27,413 bases of DNA from Stemphylium vesicarium (lineage: Eukaryota; Ascomycota; Dothideomycetes; Pleosporales; Pleosporaceae): the NCBI GenBank assembly GCA_004380135.1, contig QXCR01000263.1:1-27413 (forward strand), given 5' to 3'. Position 1 is the stretch's first letter; the number at the start of each line of letters is the position of its first letter. Shown one piece after another: positions 11,035 through 19,564 of this stretch. The translations under genes and the position numbers were made by a program. The notes beneath the pieces are model-generated. The model was not told the origin of the DNA and ran no database searches. It saw only the letters and a list, made by a program, of their open reading frames with translations.

Positions 11035-12211
11035 TCCTTTTCTCTTTATATGCGCTTTAGCTAGGTTGCTTATACGCGGCTAGTATTCTGCGTAGGTTCC
11101 TTTCTAGAGTTAATACTAAGGTAATAAAGTCTTCTCTTATTACTAGAATCTAGTAGTAATTAGTAATCGCTCGCTATAGCTCTAGCCTTAGCTTAATAAA
11201 TAAGTATTAGACTCTTTACTCTTTAGTATAGGCTATAAGTTAGTCTTCTAGCACGTTAAGGTAAGTAGTAAAAGATTAGATAGTTTAGTCTTTTCGCTAT
11301 ATTATATAACTATGCGCTATAGCTACTTTAAGGCTGCGATTAATAGGGTCTAAAAGTAAGTCTAGTAGATACTACTTAAAGTATTTCTAGATTAGCGTCT
11401 CTTTACGCGCTTTAAAGGTGCGCTTAAAATACATATACTAAAGTTCTCTAGAATCTCTTTCTAGATATTATATAGACTAGATAACTTTATTATAGTCTAT
11501 ATAAAACTCTTATAGTAGAAGCTAAAAGGCTATCTTATAGGAGCAGATAAATTCGCGGTGTTCCTTAATCGTTTTTCCCTTATATTCTACTAGGTCTTTT
11601 GGTTTTAAAGTGCGCCTCACGTGCGCAAAGCTGGGCTGGCTAGCTGCGCTCTAGGTGCGGGTTGCGAGATTCCGCGCAAGCGGAAGGTTAGCTTTAGCTA
11701 GAGGTGGCCCTTGTCCGCGCCCTTCTAGCTGCGCGATTTCCTCTTCTAGCTCGCGTAATTATTAGAGGGCTAGGAGTTTATCACGTTACTCTTTAATAGC
11801 TTAAATGCGCTCTATAAGTATTATAAGTGCGTTCTTTTCTTATAGTTTATATTTCTCGCGTAGTATTTATAGTAGGGTTAAGATACTAAAGCTTTAGCTT
11901 ACTATCTTAGCTAGGTAGCCTAATTATATAGAGAGAGCTATCTCTAGACTATTTACCTTAGAGAAAGAAGAATTATTATATAAAAAATAGTTATAAGTAA
12001 TAATATTTACTTTATACTATAATAGAATAGTAGGGGATAGCTCTATATTACTATACTAAGGGGGGTAGTAATAAGAAGAATAATTCTTATCTCTCTTCCC
12101 TTGGGCGAAGCGCAGGTTAAAAGCAGGTATCTTCGCCAAGGCGCGAGTGCAAGAAGCAAACATGTTGGGACTGAATGCGCCCAACTGCAGGCCTTCGGCC
12201 TGAGTGTTACA
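11030..12211 (-). mobile_element. Element 1, right part: gag 5' portion and 5' LTR end
   Basis: This continues element 1 beyond the nested element 2. Between about 11,030 and 11,950 the minus-strand translation is gag-like, with a segment near 11,390-11,440 reading YMYFKRTFKARKETLI and surrounding stops. The element's outer end is taken as 12,211, where the minus strand begins TGTAACACTCAGGCC, a TG-type LTR start. As in element 2, the outermost ~100 bp (12,100-12,211) are hardly mutated while the inner part is RIPped. The inner LTR boundary and primer-binding site cannot be seen, and the partner LTR is not in the window. Confidence 0.65.
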
Positions 12212-12904
12212 CATATATAGTTAATAGAGAGAGTTACTCCTCGCCTAAGGTTAGAGCAACGATCGCGAGCGTAGCTTAGGTAGGTATCCTTAATAGTAAG
12301 GATAAACTAGTATACCTTACACTTAGCTAAGATAATACACTCTATTTTATTAACTTTAGTAAGACCTACTTTAAATTAATTAGTAAATACTAATATTATA
12401 GCGTAGTAAAAAGTATAAAGCTTAAAAAAATTTGCTTTTACTAAGTACTTCTCTATAAAGCTTTAATTATAAAATTATAAGAGAACTAAAGTAAACTATA
12501 CTATAACTAATTACTTTATAATACTATTATAGAGGTCTTTTAGTACTATATTAAGAATAGTAAATTTTAGAGCGGCCTCTACAGCCTACTATTACTAGTG
12601 TTCTTATTTATCTTGCGCATACTTACGCTTAGAACGATTATTATCCTAGCGTACGCGGGTTATTACTGCGTTTAGTGTAGCTTAGGTGTAGCTTAGTCGG
12701 GTATTGTAGAGGTGCTAAACTATATAGGCTCCTTCTGCAGATCTAGGACGACGACGATAGGACGTTCCTAGGTACCTTATAATAACTAGTCGTAGGTATT
12801 CGCCTGCGCGTATAGCTTTAATGCGTTCTCTTAGCGCCATAGGTTAGAGCTGTCCTTAGACAGCTATAGCACCGCTAATAAGTTAGTGACCGCCATAGCT
12901 TAGT

Positions 12905-12975
12905 CCTTAAGGGAGCACCTGCGCGTTCGCTAGGTGTACTATCGTTAGTGAGTCGCCTACTTGTTAAGAGAGAGC
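12905..12975. repeat. Direct repeat copy A (core 12,914-12,944)
   Basis: The 31-bp core starts AGCACCTGCGCG and ends GTACTATCG. It recurs at 13,089-13,119 with one mismatch. Similarity continues weakly on both sides (CTTAAG upstream, AAGAGAGAG downstream), so the unit is about 70-75 bp. The core itself has CACCT...AGGTG hairpin potential. Confidence 0.8.
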
Positions 12976-13079
12976 GTGCTAGTTAGTGTTAATTATTTGT
13001 GTTTGCGGGGTAGCTACTTCTCCTGCGTTTAGCTAGTTTACTACCACTATAGAAACTTGCTCCCGATATCGCTGCACGC

Positions 13080-13155
13080 TCTTAAGATAGCACCTGCGCG
13101 GTCGCTAGGTGTACTATCGCTGATAAATAGCCTGCGCGATAAAAGAGAGAGATCT
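13080..13155. repeat. Direct repeat copy B (core 13,089-13,119)
   Basis: This is the second copy of the unit at 12,905-12,975, 175 bp downstream in the same orientation. The two may be ends of a small element or part of a tandem family. Confidence 0.8.
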
Positions 13156-13300
13156 GGGCTCATAACCTAATAAAAGGTACAGATTGTAATGCGAACATTA
13201 TATTGTTGTATTTTAGTAGCTACGAAAGTAGGCTATGAATGAGCCGAAGAAAGGACGCTAGTCCTAAAGAGGAGGCGCTAATGAGCGCTCCCTCGAACAA

Positions 13301-13597
13301 AACGCGACCTAAGATTTCTTTCGCGATTACTACATCAACACGGTCGAATGGCCGGCTTACTCACCTGATTTAAACCTAATTGAACACATGTGGTGGCATC
13401 TTAAGAAGCGTATGTACCGATTATATCTATAATACAACACTAACAGCGTCGCTGACGAGCATTAGAGCGGGTTCTGTGAGGCGCTGAAGGAGTGCTGGCG
13501 TGGCATACCTAGTAGGGTGATCAAGACGCTCATTAACTCTAAACCGCGCCGCCTCGACGCCTGCAGACGTGCGCGAGCGTAGCAAACGAAGTATTGA
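13301..13597 (+). pseudogene. Tc1/mariner-family transposase, 3' remnant
   Basis: The plus-strand frame ending at the TGA at 13,595-13,597 translates to the C-terminal part of a Tc1-like DDE transposase. It has DFFRDYYINTVEWPAYSPDLN, then LIEHMWWHLKKRMY, containing the SPDLNxIEH motif that carries the last catalytic acid. It then reads FCEALKECWRGIPSRVIKTLI and RRLDACRRARA. Internal stops (for example after RLYL and in DEH*SG) and loss of the first two catalytic Asp regions show it is dead and 5'-truncated. RIP is milder here than in the LTR elements. No terminal inverted repeats were identified. Confidence 0.85.
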
Positions 13598-13834
13598 GAC
13601 CTCGCGAACATCACAGAATCAAAAATTATAAAAAGAATATGCAGTTTTAGTGGAGTTATGGCGGGTGGAAACATCGTAATCAATATGCTGATGTTCCCTA
13701 GGTTGAGCTAGGCGAGCGAAACTTTTGACCTAGTACTATATTACGTAGAAAATTTTCTTTATAACGACTACTATTGCAGAGCTATCAAGGATCTAAAAAG
13801 GGTGCTTAGATTTTGCTCTCTCTAATGCCTATGT

Positions 13835-15739
13835 CTAGGACGCATTGATGCAAAATCGAAAGAAGAAAAATAGTGCAATAGCCGCACAACTAGCATTGAG
13901 AGTACTGAATGTCAGTCCTAGACAAATGGCGGAGACTCCATTTAAAACCCACAACCATATCAAGGTAAAAAGGCATGACACTTTGGTAGTAGTCGGGTTG
14001 GGACAATTCGGTGGTAGAAAACTCAACAGGATGCCACTCAACAAAAGTCCGCATAGCTTAATCATAACCCAAAGATATTCGAAGCTTGCCAGAACAACAA
14101 ACAGCAAAGAACGAGGTGTCCCTAGAACAGCAGAAAAAAGCGCGCGAGGTATGCTTGAAATGACAAACAGCAAAGAATAGGGCATCCCTAGAATAACAGA
14201 AATCAAAGTACGAGGTAGGTTGACAAGAAACCAAACACATCTCAGTGGTAAGAGCCAATCATCGGTCAATGAGACATCGTACACACGTACGGTCTCATTC
14301 GTTGGCGTTGTGATCGCGGTGGTAGTTGAGAACCATAAGGCATCTAATGACGCCAATGTTTTATGCCAGAGCCAGCCAGCGATGATGGTGGAGACACGCC
14401 GTAGAATCTTGGATAGAATGAAAGCCTCGTGCAAGAACCAGCTAAGATTTGCGACTACCCTGGGCCACCAACAACTGAGCACTGCGAGTATTTTGTGCAG
14501 AGACCAGATCGTAGGGATGATTGATCGGAAGAGGCTTCCCACTAATAGCCATGCGAGAAACAGTCCGATGACGATACATAGTATGTGCAGATTGCGCATA
14601 GATAATAGGGCTGACCTTGTGGACTTGAAACGAGTGCCGGGGATACGATGAGCATGGTGAAGCATTCCGTTAGTGAAAAAGTCCGAAAAGGCGACCGGCC
14701 GAATCTCCATTTGCAGAGATGAGTGATTGGATTTGCTTCTTGCAGCAAAATTCATCGCCTCGTCTACCGGTTGCAAGCATGCATCTTTACAGCAATCCTG
14801 CATGACACTCCCAGAGAATCCTTCCATGCGATGCGCTAGTTCGACAGTGTCCAGACTCTTTGTTACAGGAGTACCTCTCAAAAAGTGTTCCAGGAGCTGA
14901 ACTCTTTGCTTGTGGTTTGGCAGGCCGATGTGTATCTGTAAGGGCATCCGACGGAGAAATGCTTCGTCGATAGCGTCCTTTCGATTCGTTGAGCCCATAA
15001 TAAGGACTCGCTGATGCATTCCGGACGCTGAGGACGAAGCGATACCGTCCCATTGTAACAGGAATCTAAACAACACTTCAGTATTTGAGAGAGGTGATAT
15101 ACAGATATGGTTGACTTACTCAGCCTTGAACGAGTTGACATGTGTTGCATCACCATCAGTTCGCTTTCCCAAAATTGAATCAACCTCGTCGATGAATATG
15201 ATACAAGGTTCAAGTTTGCGAGCCATAGAGAAGAGTGAAGATATCATCTTTTCTGATTGTCCGGACCATTTACTAACAAGTGCAGACGAGGGGATATTGA
15301 TGAGAGCGATTCCGCTATTGTTGGCAATCATCTTTGCAAGCATTGTTTTTCCAGTTCCCGGTGGACCATAGAGCAGGATGCCTTTTGGCGCAGCTAGTAG
15401 TTTTGAGTATGTGATGTATCTTTTGGGGAATTTGAGTGGTCCGAGAGCCTTCCGTTCGAGGTCAATGATGACATGGTCTAGTCCAGCGACATCTGCGCAT
15501 TCGGCTTGTCAGACAACGAAGAATATGGCACCTGAATTCTACTTACCGACACAAGCTTGGGGGTCAGGCCGGTAGATGTAAGCCGATATCTCTTGTTCGA
15601 ACTGGCTGAGGTTCTTGGGGGTCGTAACTTTCTCGATCAATGCCTGCAGAGCCAGCGAAGCCGCTTGACGTGCAAGCGTGTCTGCAGCTCCACAAACGAA
15701 ACCCTGAAATGCATCGTTTCCGAGCTTTTTCCAGTCCAT
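13835..15739 (-). CDS. Msp1/ATAD1-like AAA ATPase with C-terminal multi-TM domain (3 exons)
   Basis: Proposed exons are 15,739-15,547, 15,492-15,120 and 15,065-13,835, with two 54-bp GT-AG introns; splicing gives one 598-codon frame. The AAA domain covers about residues 65-290: Walker A GPPGTGKT (107-114), pore-loop KWSG (W140), Walker B IIFIDEVDS (D166/E167), sensor-1 N216 and arginine fingers R227/R228. DEAFLRRMP and the FKAEFLLQWDG stretch resemble Msp1/ATAD1, AAA extractors of mislocalised tail-anchored proteins from mitochondrial and peroxisomal membranes. Unlike Msp1 there is no N-terminal TM. Instead residues ~348-598 hold several hydrophobic segments (first TM ~348-368), including a 22-residue tandem repeat. 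The ATG at 15,739 was chosen because upstream frame has no other ATG. AAA assignment is firm; function of the tail is unknown. Confidence 0.88.
14101..14232 (-). repeat. 66-bp imperfect tandem repeat inside the AAA gene
   Basis: ACAGCAAAGA begins at 14,101 and again at 14,167, with matching downstream sequence (GTCCCTAGAACAGCAGAAA versus ATCCCTAGAATAACAGAAA). At protein level it gives two hydrophobic units, LPRTLISVILGMPYSLLFVI and IPRALFSAVLGTPRSLLFVV (residues ~472-515). The period is 22 codons, so the frame is kept. Confidence 0.8.
15066..15119 (-). other. Intron 2 of the AAA ATPase gene
   Basis: 54 bp, donor GTAAGT, acceptor TTTAG. Using the nearer AAG acceptor breaks the frame, whereas TTTAG joins GA to A and gives the expected ...FKAEFLLQWDG... 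sequence. Confidence 0.85.
15493..15546 (-). other. Intron 1 of the AAA ATPase gene
   Basis: 54 bp, donor GTAAGT, acceptor GCGCAG. It joins G to AT, making the Asp that begins DVAGLDHV, the conserved start of the AAA module. Confidence 0.85.
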
Positions 15740-15944
15740 ACCTGTCTCAGACAACTCAAAGGTGAGCAAGGTCCCAAAATAATTGGTGCTATACGAAGCG
15801 AATTTGGAGGTTCTTCTTCTTCTTTGAACAGTACATTTCTGGTGTCTATGCTATATGAGTCTACGAGGGAGTGTTGACTGATTCACAAAAGCTATGTCCG
15901 CGCAACCATAAGCGAGAAGTGCGGGCGCAGCCCGCCGTCCGCAG

Positions 15945-16383
15945 TCAAGTGCATACAGCTGTAAGATAAAAATAGACAACATTGCCTTTTATGACGGACT
16001 GGGTCGCGCCTCGCGCTCCAAGGGGAACTGAACCAAGAATCGCTAGTTTAGTGTCACCAGCTGAAGTCCTGCCTCTCTTCCGAGTGGTCCGTGGTGTTTT
16101 CGTGCCGAATATTGTGGCGTTCTTCTCGGCCCTTTCTAAAGCCACGAGTTCGCTAGAGTGCCTGAACCTCTCATGATCGCCATTCAGCCTTGGAAGGCTG
16201 CCTCGATCTTTCAGCATTGCAGCCACTAGCGAATCAATGCAACAAGGCTTCCGACACTTAAATATCTGGCGATTGGGGCAAGCATTCCAATTCCACTTGA
16301 GTATATGATATCTGTGGGCTTTACAACTGGTCGCAACCACGATCTGATCGCAACGTGAGCACTCTGGAATTCCGAAACTACAA
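15945..16383 (-). CDS. Possible Cys/His-rich protein fragment, no clear start
   Basis: An open minus-strand frame without an upstream ATG. It begins after a stop near 16,384 and ends at 15,945. The N-terminal half is rich in possible metal ligands: CSRC, then TSCKAH, YH, NAC, FKC and RKPCC, within ~55 residues. A charged middle and a basic tail (TRKRGR) follow. I do not recognise the family. It could be the last exon of a spliced gene, a gene remnant, or chance. No convincing first exon was found: an ATG near 16,490 could open an exon, but the only junction seen would need a 26-bp intron. Low confidence. Confidence 0.28.
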
Positions 16384-16518
16384 TGTTCTTTTGCCTAGGC
16401 TAAGCTCAAGCAGTGATAACCCTAATCCTTAGTCGCTCTAACGGCCCGTTGAGCACTCGGCCAGCAAGACGGCAGCACTCGTTCCGATACCACGACTCCA
16501 ACATACCCAACACTTGAA

Positions 16519-17031
16519 ATGGTTTTAACACCATCTGATCGAGGGGAGAAAGAGGCTTACGACAAGGTTATACGATTCATTCCCGTAATTGGGTGGTTCT
16601 ACTCTGGGATCAGGGGGGCCGTCTATGCGGGGAAGAATGAAAAGGCAGAGGCGGAATGGAGCGGAAAAGGAATGGTTCCTTTATATCAGTTTGTCGAGCA
16701 TGACATCCCAGCAATGGGAAACAGCGTCAAGGAGGGAGTGGTGGATTGGGCTTTAAGCAAAGTAGAAGATGTAAAGGCAGACGCGAAAGAGAAAGTGAAA
16801 GAGAAAGCTGGAGTCATAGCTATCGTGACTGGGACAATCGCAGCAATAGGGGTGGGTTTGTGGTACTTAGGGACCCGTCGGGAGGTGAGTAGATGAGGCC
16901 AAAGAAGACTCGCAAAGCTAAAGGACTAATTTTCTATGTAGGCTGCTGCAGAGCGCGCTCGTGAGGATCGCTATCGTGCGATCGTTAGGGAAGAGGTGGA
17001 ACGAGTCGGGATTCTTCGACGTAGATTATAG
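16519..17031 (+). CDS. Small single-TM hypothetical protein (2 exons)
   Basis: Exon 1 is 16,519-16,884 and exon 2 is 16,942-17,031, joined in phase 0 across a 57-bp intron, for 151 residues. The N-terminal part contains a hydrophobic FIPVIGWFYSGIRGAVYAG stretch (~residues 20-38). An amphipathic, Lys/Glu/Ala-rich helix (VEDVKADAKEKVKEKA, ~82-97) follows, then one clear TM segment (GVIAIVTGTIAAIGVGLWYL, ~98-118). The tail after the TM is ~33 residues and Arg/Glu-rich. A C-terminal TM with a short charged tail resembles a tail-anchored protein, though the tail is at the long end. The ATG has a good context after ACACTTGAA. I do not recognise the family. It is transcribed away from the AAA gene. 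Confidence 0.75.
16885..16941 (+). other. Intron of the small TM protein gene
   Basis: 57 bp, donor GTGAGT, acceptor TATGTAG, with a CTAAT branch-point-like site near 16,925. Without splicing the frame stops after VSR; splicing adds 29 codons. Confidence 0.8.
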
Positions 17032-17166
17032 TCGTGAGGATCTAGGGGTTCCAGCCATATGAATACTGCTTTGCATTCTCGATTGAAGACTTTCAAGCGC
17101 CTGATTCGTATCAATTATTTGATAGGGTATGTCATTTATCTATAAGCAAACATACATTGGACAATA

Positions 17167-18246
17167 TTAGCCTAAATAATCGGTCCAAGACGCTTTTCGA
17201 GTGCCTCGCGGGTCGTAGCTAAATCTATAGTACAGAATTGCTGCCACAGCATTGAGAACAAGGAAAAACACGCCGCTTCCTTTTTCCATGCGCTTTCTGG
17301 CCTGTTCGTTATGAACTGTTCGAACGACTCTAGTAGTCGACGATGCAAATTTCAGGCAGATCCCAGTCCAGGCAACGACCATTAAGGAAGTGAAGAAATT
17401 GTGCCACACGATCTCAAGGCTCCCACGCTCAATGACTGGAGCGATGATGTACGGGAAGAGCGGCAGAGCGATGAGTAGAATCAACAGGAAGCCTGGCAGA
17501 ATGATTTGTTGAAACTTATCTCGTTTGAGAACGCTGTACAGATATACCGGCACGCAGAACGCTGCTCCAGATATGGGTACTACCAGACCACTCCAACGCA
17601 AGGTACTTGCTTCAGGTCGACCGAATGCATCTCTTGCAGCGACTGAGGCGAAGTATAAGGTGAATGCTACGGATGCAGCAATAGAGATGTAAGAAAGACT
17701 GTCTGCCCCTGACGAACGTATGGGTTCTTCCCTTTCGCTGGATTTAATCATATCATCGATCTTTGGCCGGTGCCAAGTCACTAGGAGTTCGATGGTCAGG
17801 AAAGAGGCCAGATATAAACTTGCAAACGCTTTCGTCCATGGAATCCCGCTATAGCCGTAGAGTTTAACCACCTGTGAAAGGGTGACAGCAAATACCAGAA
17901 GACGAACATATCGATTCTTCATAAGGTCTGCGAGATCTCCTTTCCGAGAAGGATCGCTGAACTCGTCTTGGAAACGAAACCTGAGCAGTCGTATTCGCGC
18001 AGTACGTATGCGAGCCATCCAGGGGTCTTGAGTCTGATGGACCGGCGGATTCATAAGATAGTATAGGAAACGCCATATGATTAGGCCAGAATCGATAGCG
18101 CACATGATGGGTGAACTGCGTAGCTCAAGATTGACATCGGCATCCACACCACATACAGCCCCAGCCGGTTGTCCCATGGAGTTAAAAGCGAAGGCAGCGA
18201 GGCCCCAAAACGCGGAGGCCCAAGTTACAGTGTGCGGCGACTCCAT
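17167..18246 (-). CDS. Polytopic membrane protein, hypothetical (359 aa)
   Basis: An uninterrupted single-exon frame. The ATG at 18,246 is taken as start; the codon before it is GTG. Roughly eight to nine hydrophobic segments are visible: ~8-25, 50-66, 113-132, 138-158, 186-206, 221-242, 251-275, 288-304 and 328-347, separated by short charged loops. The largest loop (~67-112) is Arg-rich and likely cytosolic by the positive-inside rule. The first segment might serve as a signal anchor. No catalytic or transport motif is recognised. It converges tail to tail with the small TM gene (135 bp between stop codons). Codon use is ordinary and there is no RIP damage. Confidence 0.75.
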   Translation of the reverse strand: MESPHTVTWASAFWGLAAFAFNSMGQPAGAVCGVDADVNLELRSSPIMCAIDSGLIIWRFLYYLMNPPVHQTQDPWMARIRTARIRLLRFRFQDEFSDPSRKGDLADLMKNRYVRLLVFAVTLSQVVKLYGYSGIPWTKAFASLYLASFLTIELLVTWHRPKIDDMIKSSEREEPIRSSGADSLSYISIAASVAFTLYFASVAARDAFGRPEASTLRWSGLVVPISGAAFCVPVYLYSVLKRDKFQQIILPGFLLILLIALPLFPYIIAPVIERGSLEIVWHNFFTSLMVVAWTGICLKFASSTTRVVRTVHNEQARKRMEKGSGVFFLVLNAVAAILYYRFSYDPRGTRKASWTDYLG

Positions 18247-18249
18247 CAC

Positions 18250-18860
18250 TTTGCACGAATCGTTAGTCGAGACAACACTCTCAGTTCATCCGACTTACTG
18301 ACCAAATGACACTGAAGCTGTTTGCAGGGACGACGCTAGAATAGAGCGTAAAGCAAACACTCGATTAATTTTATGCAGGTGAGAAGTATCGCTCAAGGAT
18401 ACCGTTTTCAAGAATAAACATCATGTCCTAGGACTAATGCACTTGATTTTAGATCCTAGGACAGATGTTCCGCTAATGCAAGCAAAATGTGTGCTGAAAA
18501 TGATTAGCCACATTAGGTCTCAGCCCCCACAGAAGTCAAGATCTAGATCCAGACCGGAATAGGAACGAGTACAGCCAACAAAAAGCAATCCACTTAGAGC
18601 AAGTATATCATTGGCTGCATCTCATAGTTCGCCGACTAGACTCGCAGTTGTGCGTTAGCGAGAACGCGCTAATCCTCTCTTGCAGAATTCTCATGGGCTC
18701 CAGCATGGCGCACTCCAAGTATGCTCGTTACCGTCAGCCCCATCTGAAACGCTAGTTCAATCTCAACAAATCTTACCGTGCACGGTCTCGCGATGGGCCT
18801 GTTCTCGTGATGGGCCACCCCACCACCTTTTGCAGCCGGCAGAATTAAGGTTTTGTTGAG
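18250..18860. other. Intergenic region, mostly featureless
   Basis: This is the upstream region of the polytopic membrane protein gene. Apart from the 40-bp inverted repeat at 18,424-18,463, no gene, RNA or repeat was recognised. Base composition is balanced, without RIP. Confidence 0.6.
18424..18463. repeat. Inverted repeat TGTCCTAGGA ... TCCTAGGACA
   Basis: Perfect 10-bp arms (18,424-18,433 and 18,454-18,463) are separated by 20 bp, each arm containing the palindrome CCTAGG. It could be a paired binding site, a hairpin, or a footprint of a small element. It lies ~180-220 bp upstream of the polytopic protein's start codon. Confidence 0.85.
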
Positions 18861-19057
18861 CCTTGCCTTAAACATGGCCCCTTGGGGGCATCTTTGAATG
18901 ACGCTCATTGGCTGCAGCCTTAGCCGAGGGGCACCAGCGCGACCAGCCAGCCACCTCTCTCCGCCCCGCATCTCATTTCCGCTACTTCCGCTGCATGCCG
19001 CTCGCCTCTGTAGTAGCTCTCGCAGCCCCCTCTCGCAGCAGCTAGCAGTAGTAGTAA
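18861..19057. repeat. Upstream block, copy A
   Basis: Runs from CCTTGCCTTAAACATG to AGTAGTAGTAAGC. It aligns with 19,291-19,531 over most of its length, including GGGGGCATCTTTGAATGACG, TAGCCGAGGGG, CAGCCACCTCTC and CCGCTGCATGCCGCTC. It contains an inverted CCAAT box (ATTGG, 18,907-18,911). Confidence 0.85.
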
Positions 19058-19290
19058 GCTAGCGGCCACCGAAGCTGGCCACCCACTGAAGCTGGCCACC
19101 CGCCCAGAACTCAGCCACCCATTAAAAATCAACGTAATTAATTGAACGTAATTACAATTGCTACTCTGTACACATAGACTGGAGAGTTTGAGCTGCTGAT
19201 TCAGCTGCTGCTCTCTCCGCTGCTTTTTCTGCAGTATTACTATCGTTTTATAACTCTAAAAGAGCAGACGCCTGCACTGCTATCCATATG

Positions 19291-19531
19291 TCTTGCCTCA
19301 AACATGCCCCCCGGGGGCATCTTTGAATGACGCTGATTGGCTGTAGCCATAGCCGAGGGGCCATGTTTGAGTGATCGGCGGGGTCATGTTTGAGTGATCG
19401 CTGATTGGCTAGCCACCTCTCCTCGCCCCGCATTTCATCTCCGCTGCTTCCGCTGCATGCCGCTCACCTCTGTAGTAGCAGCTCTCGCACCACCCTATCG
19501 CAGTAGTAGCAGTAGTAGTAGTAGCAGCAAG
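19291..19531. repeat. Upstream block, copy B, just before telomere-linked gene copy 1
   Basis: This is a second, longer copy of 18,861-19,057. The extra length comes from a duplicated 16-mer CATGTTTGAGTGATCG (19,362-19,377 and 19,385-19,400) and a second ATTGG box (19,336-19,340 and 19,404-19,408). CTCAAACATG at 19,297-19,306 is inverted relative to the CATGTTTGAG copies. The block ends in AGTAGC repeats. Its position suggests a promoter region for the following gene, or the terminal part of a mobile unit. Confidence 0.85.
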
Positions 19532-19534
19532 TAA

Positions 19535-19564
19535 ACAAGCAAGCAAGCAAGCAAGCAAGCAAGC
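19535..19564. repeat. (AAGC)n microsatellite directly before the start codon
   Basis: About seven AAGC/CAAG units end at the ATG at 19,566 (GCAAGCTATG). They would lie in the 5' leader of copy 1. Confidence 0.9.

Larger units (their letters stand above)
12212..13200. other. Degraded repeat DNA, no gene recognised
   Basis: Between element 1 and the Tc1 remnant lies RIPped, TA-rich sequence (12,212-12,600) and then more GC-containing sequence (12,600-13,200). No open frame of note and no recognisable protein were seen. It includes the pair of direct repeats listed separately. It may be the remains of one or more further elements. Confidence 0.6.

Noticed and set aside
13462..13683. 73-codon minus-strand open frame
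   Set aside because: Antisense to the Tc1/mariner transposase remnant, whose plus-strand frame has clear transposase motifs.
14220..14651. 143-codon plus-strand open frame, and neighbouring 13,845-14,180
   Set aside because: Both are antisense to the third exon of the AAA gene, which has coherent protein features.
16417..16428. AACCCTAATCC as a possible telomere repeat
   Set aside because: Only one unit, in ordinary intergenic DNA; expected by chance.
16388..16490. First exon for the Cys/His-rich frame, starting at an ATG near 16,490
   Set aside because: The only usable splice junction would leave a 26-bp intron, too short for a fungal gene.
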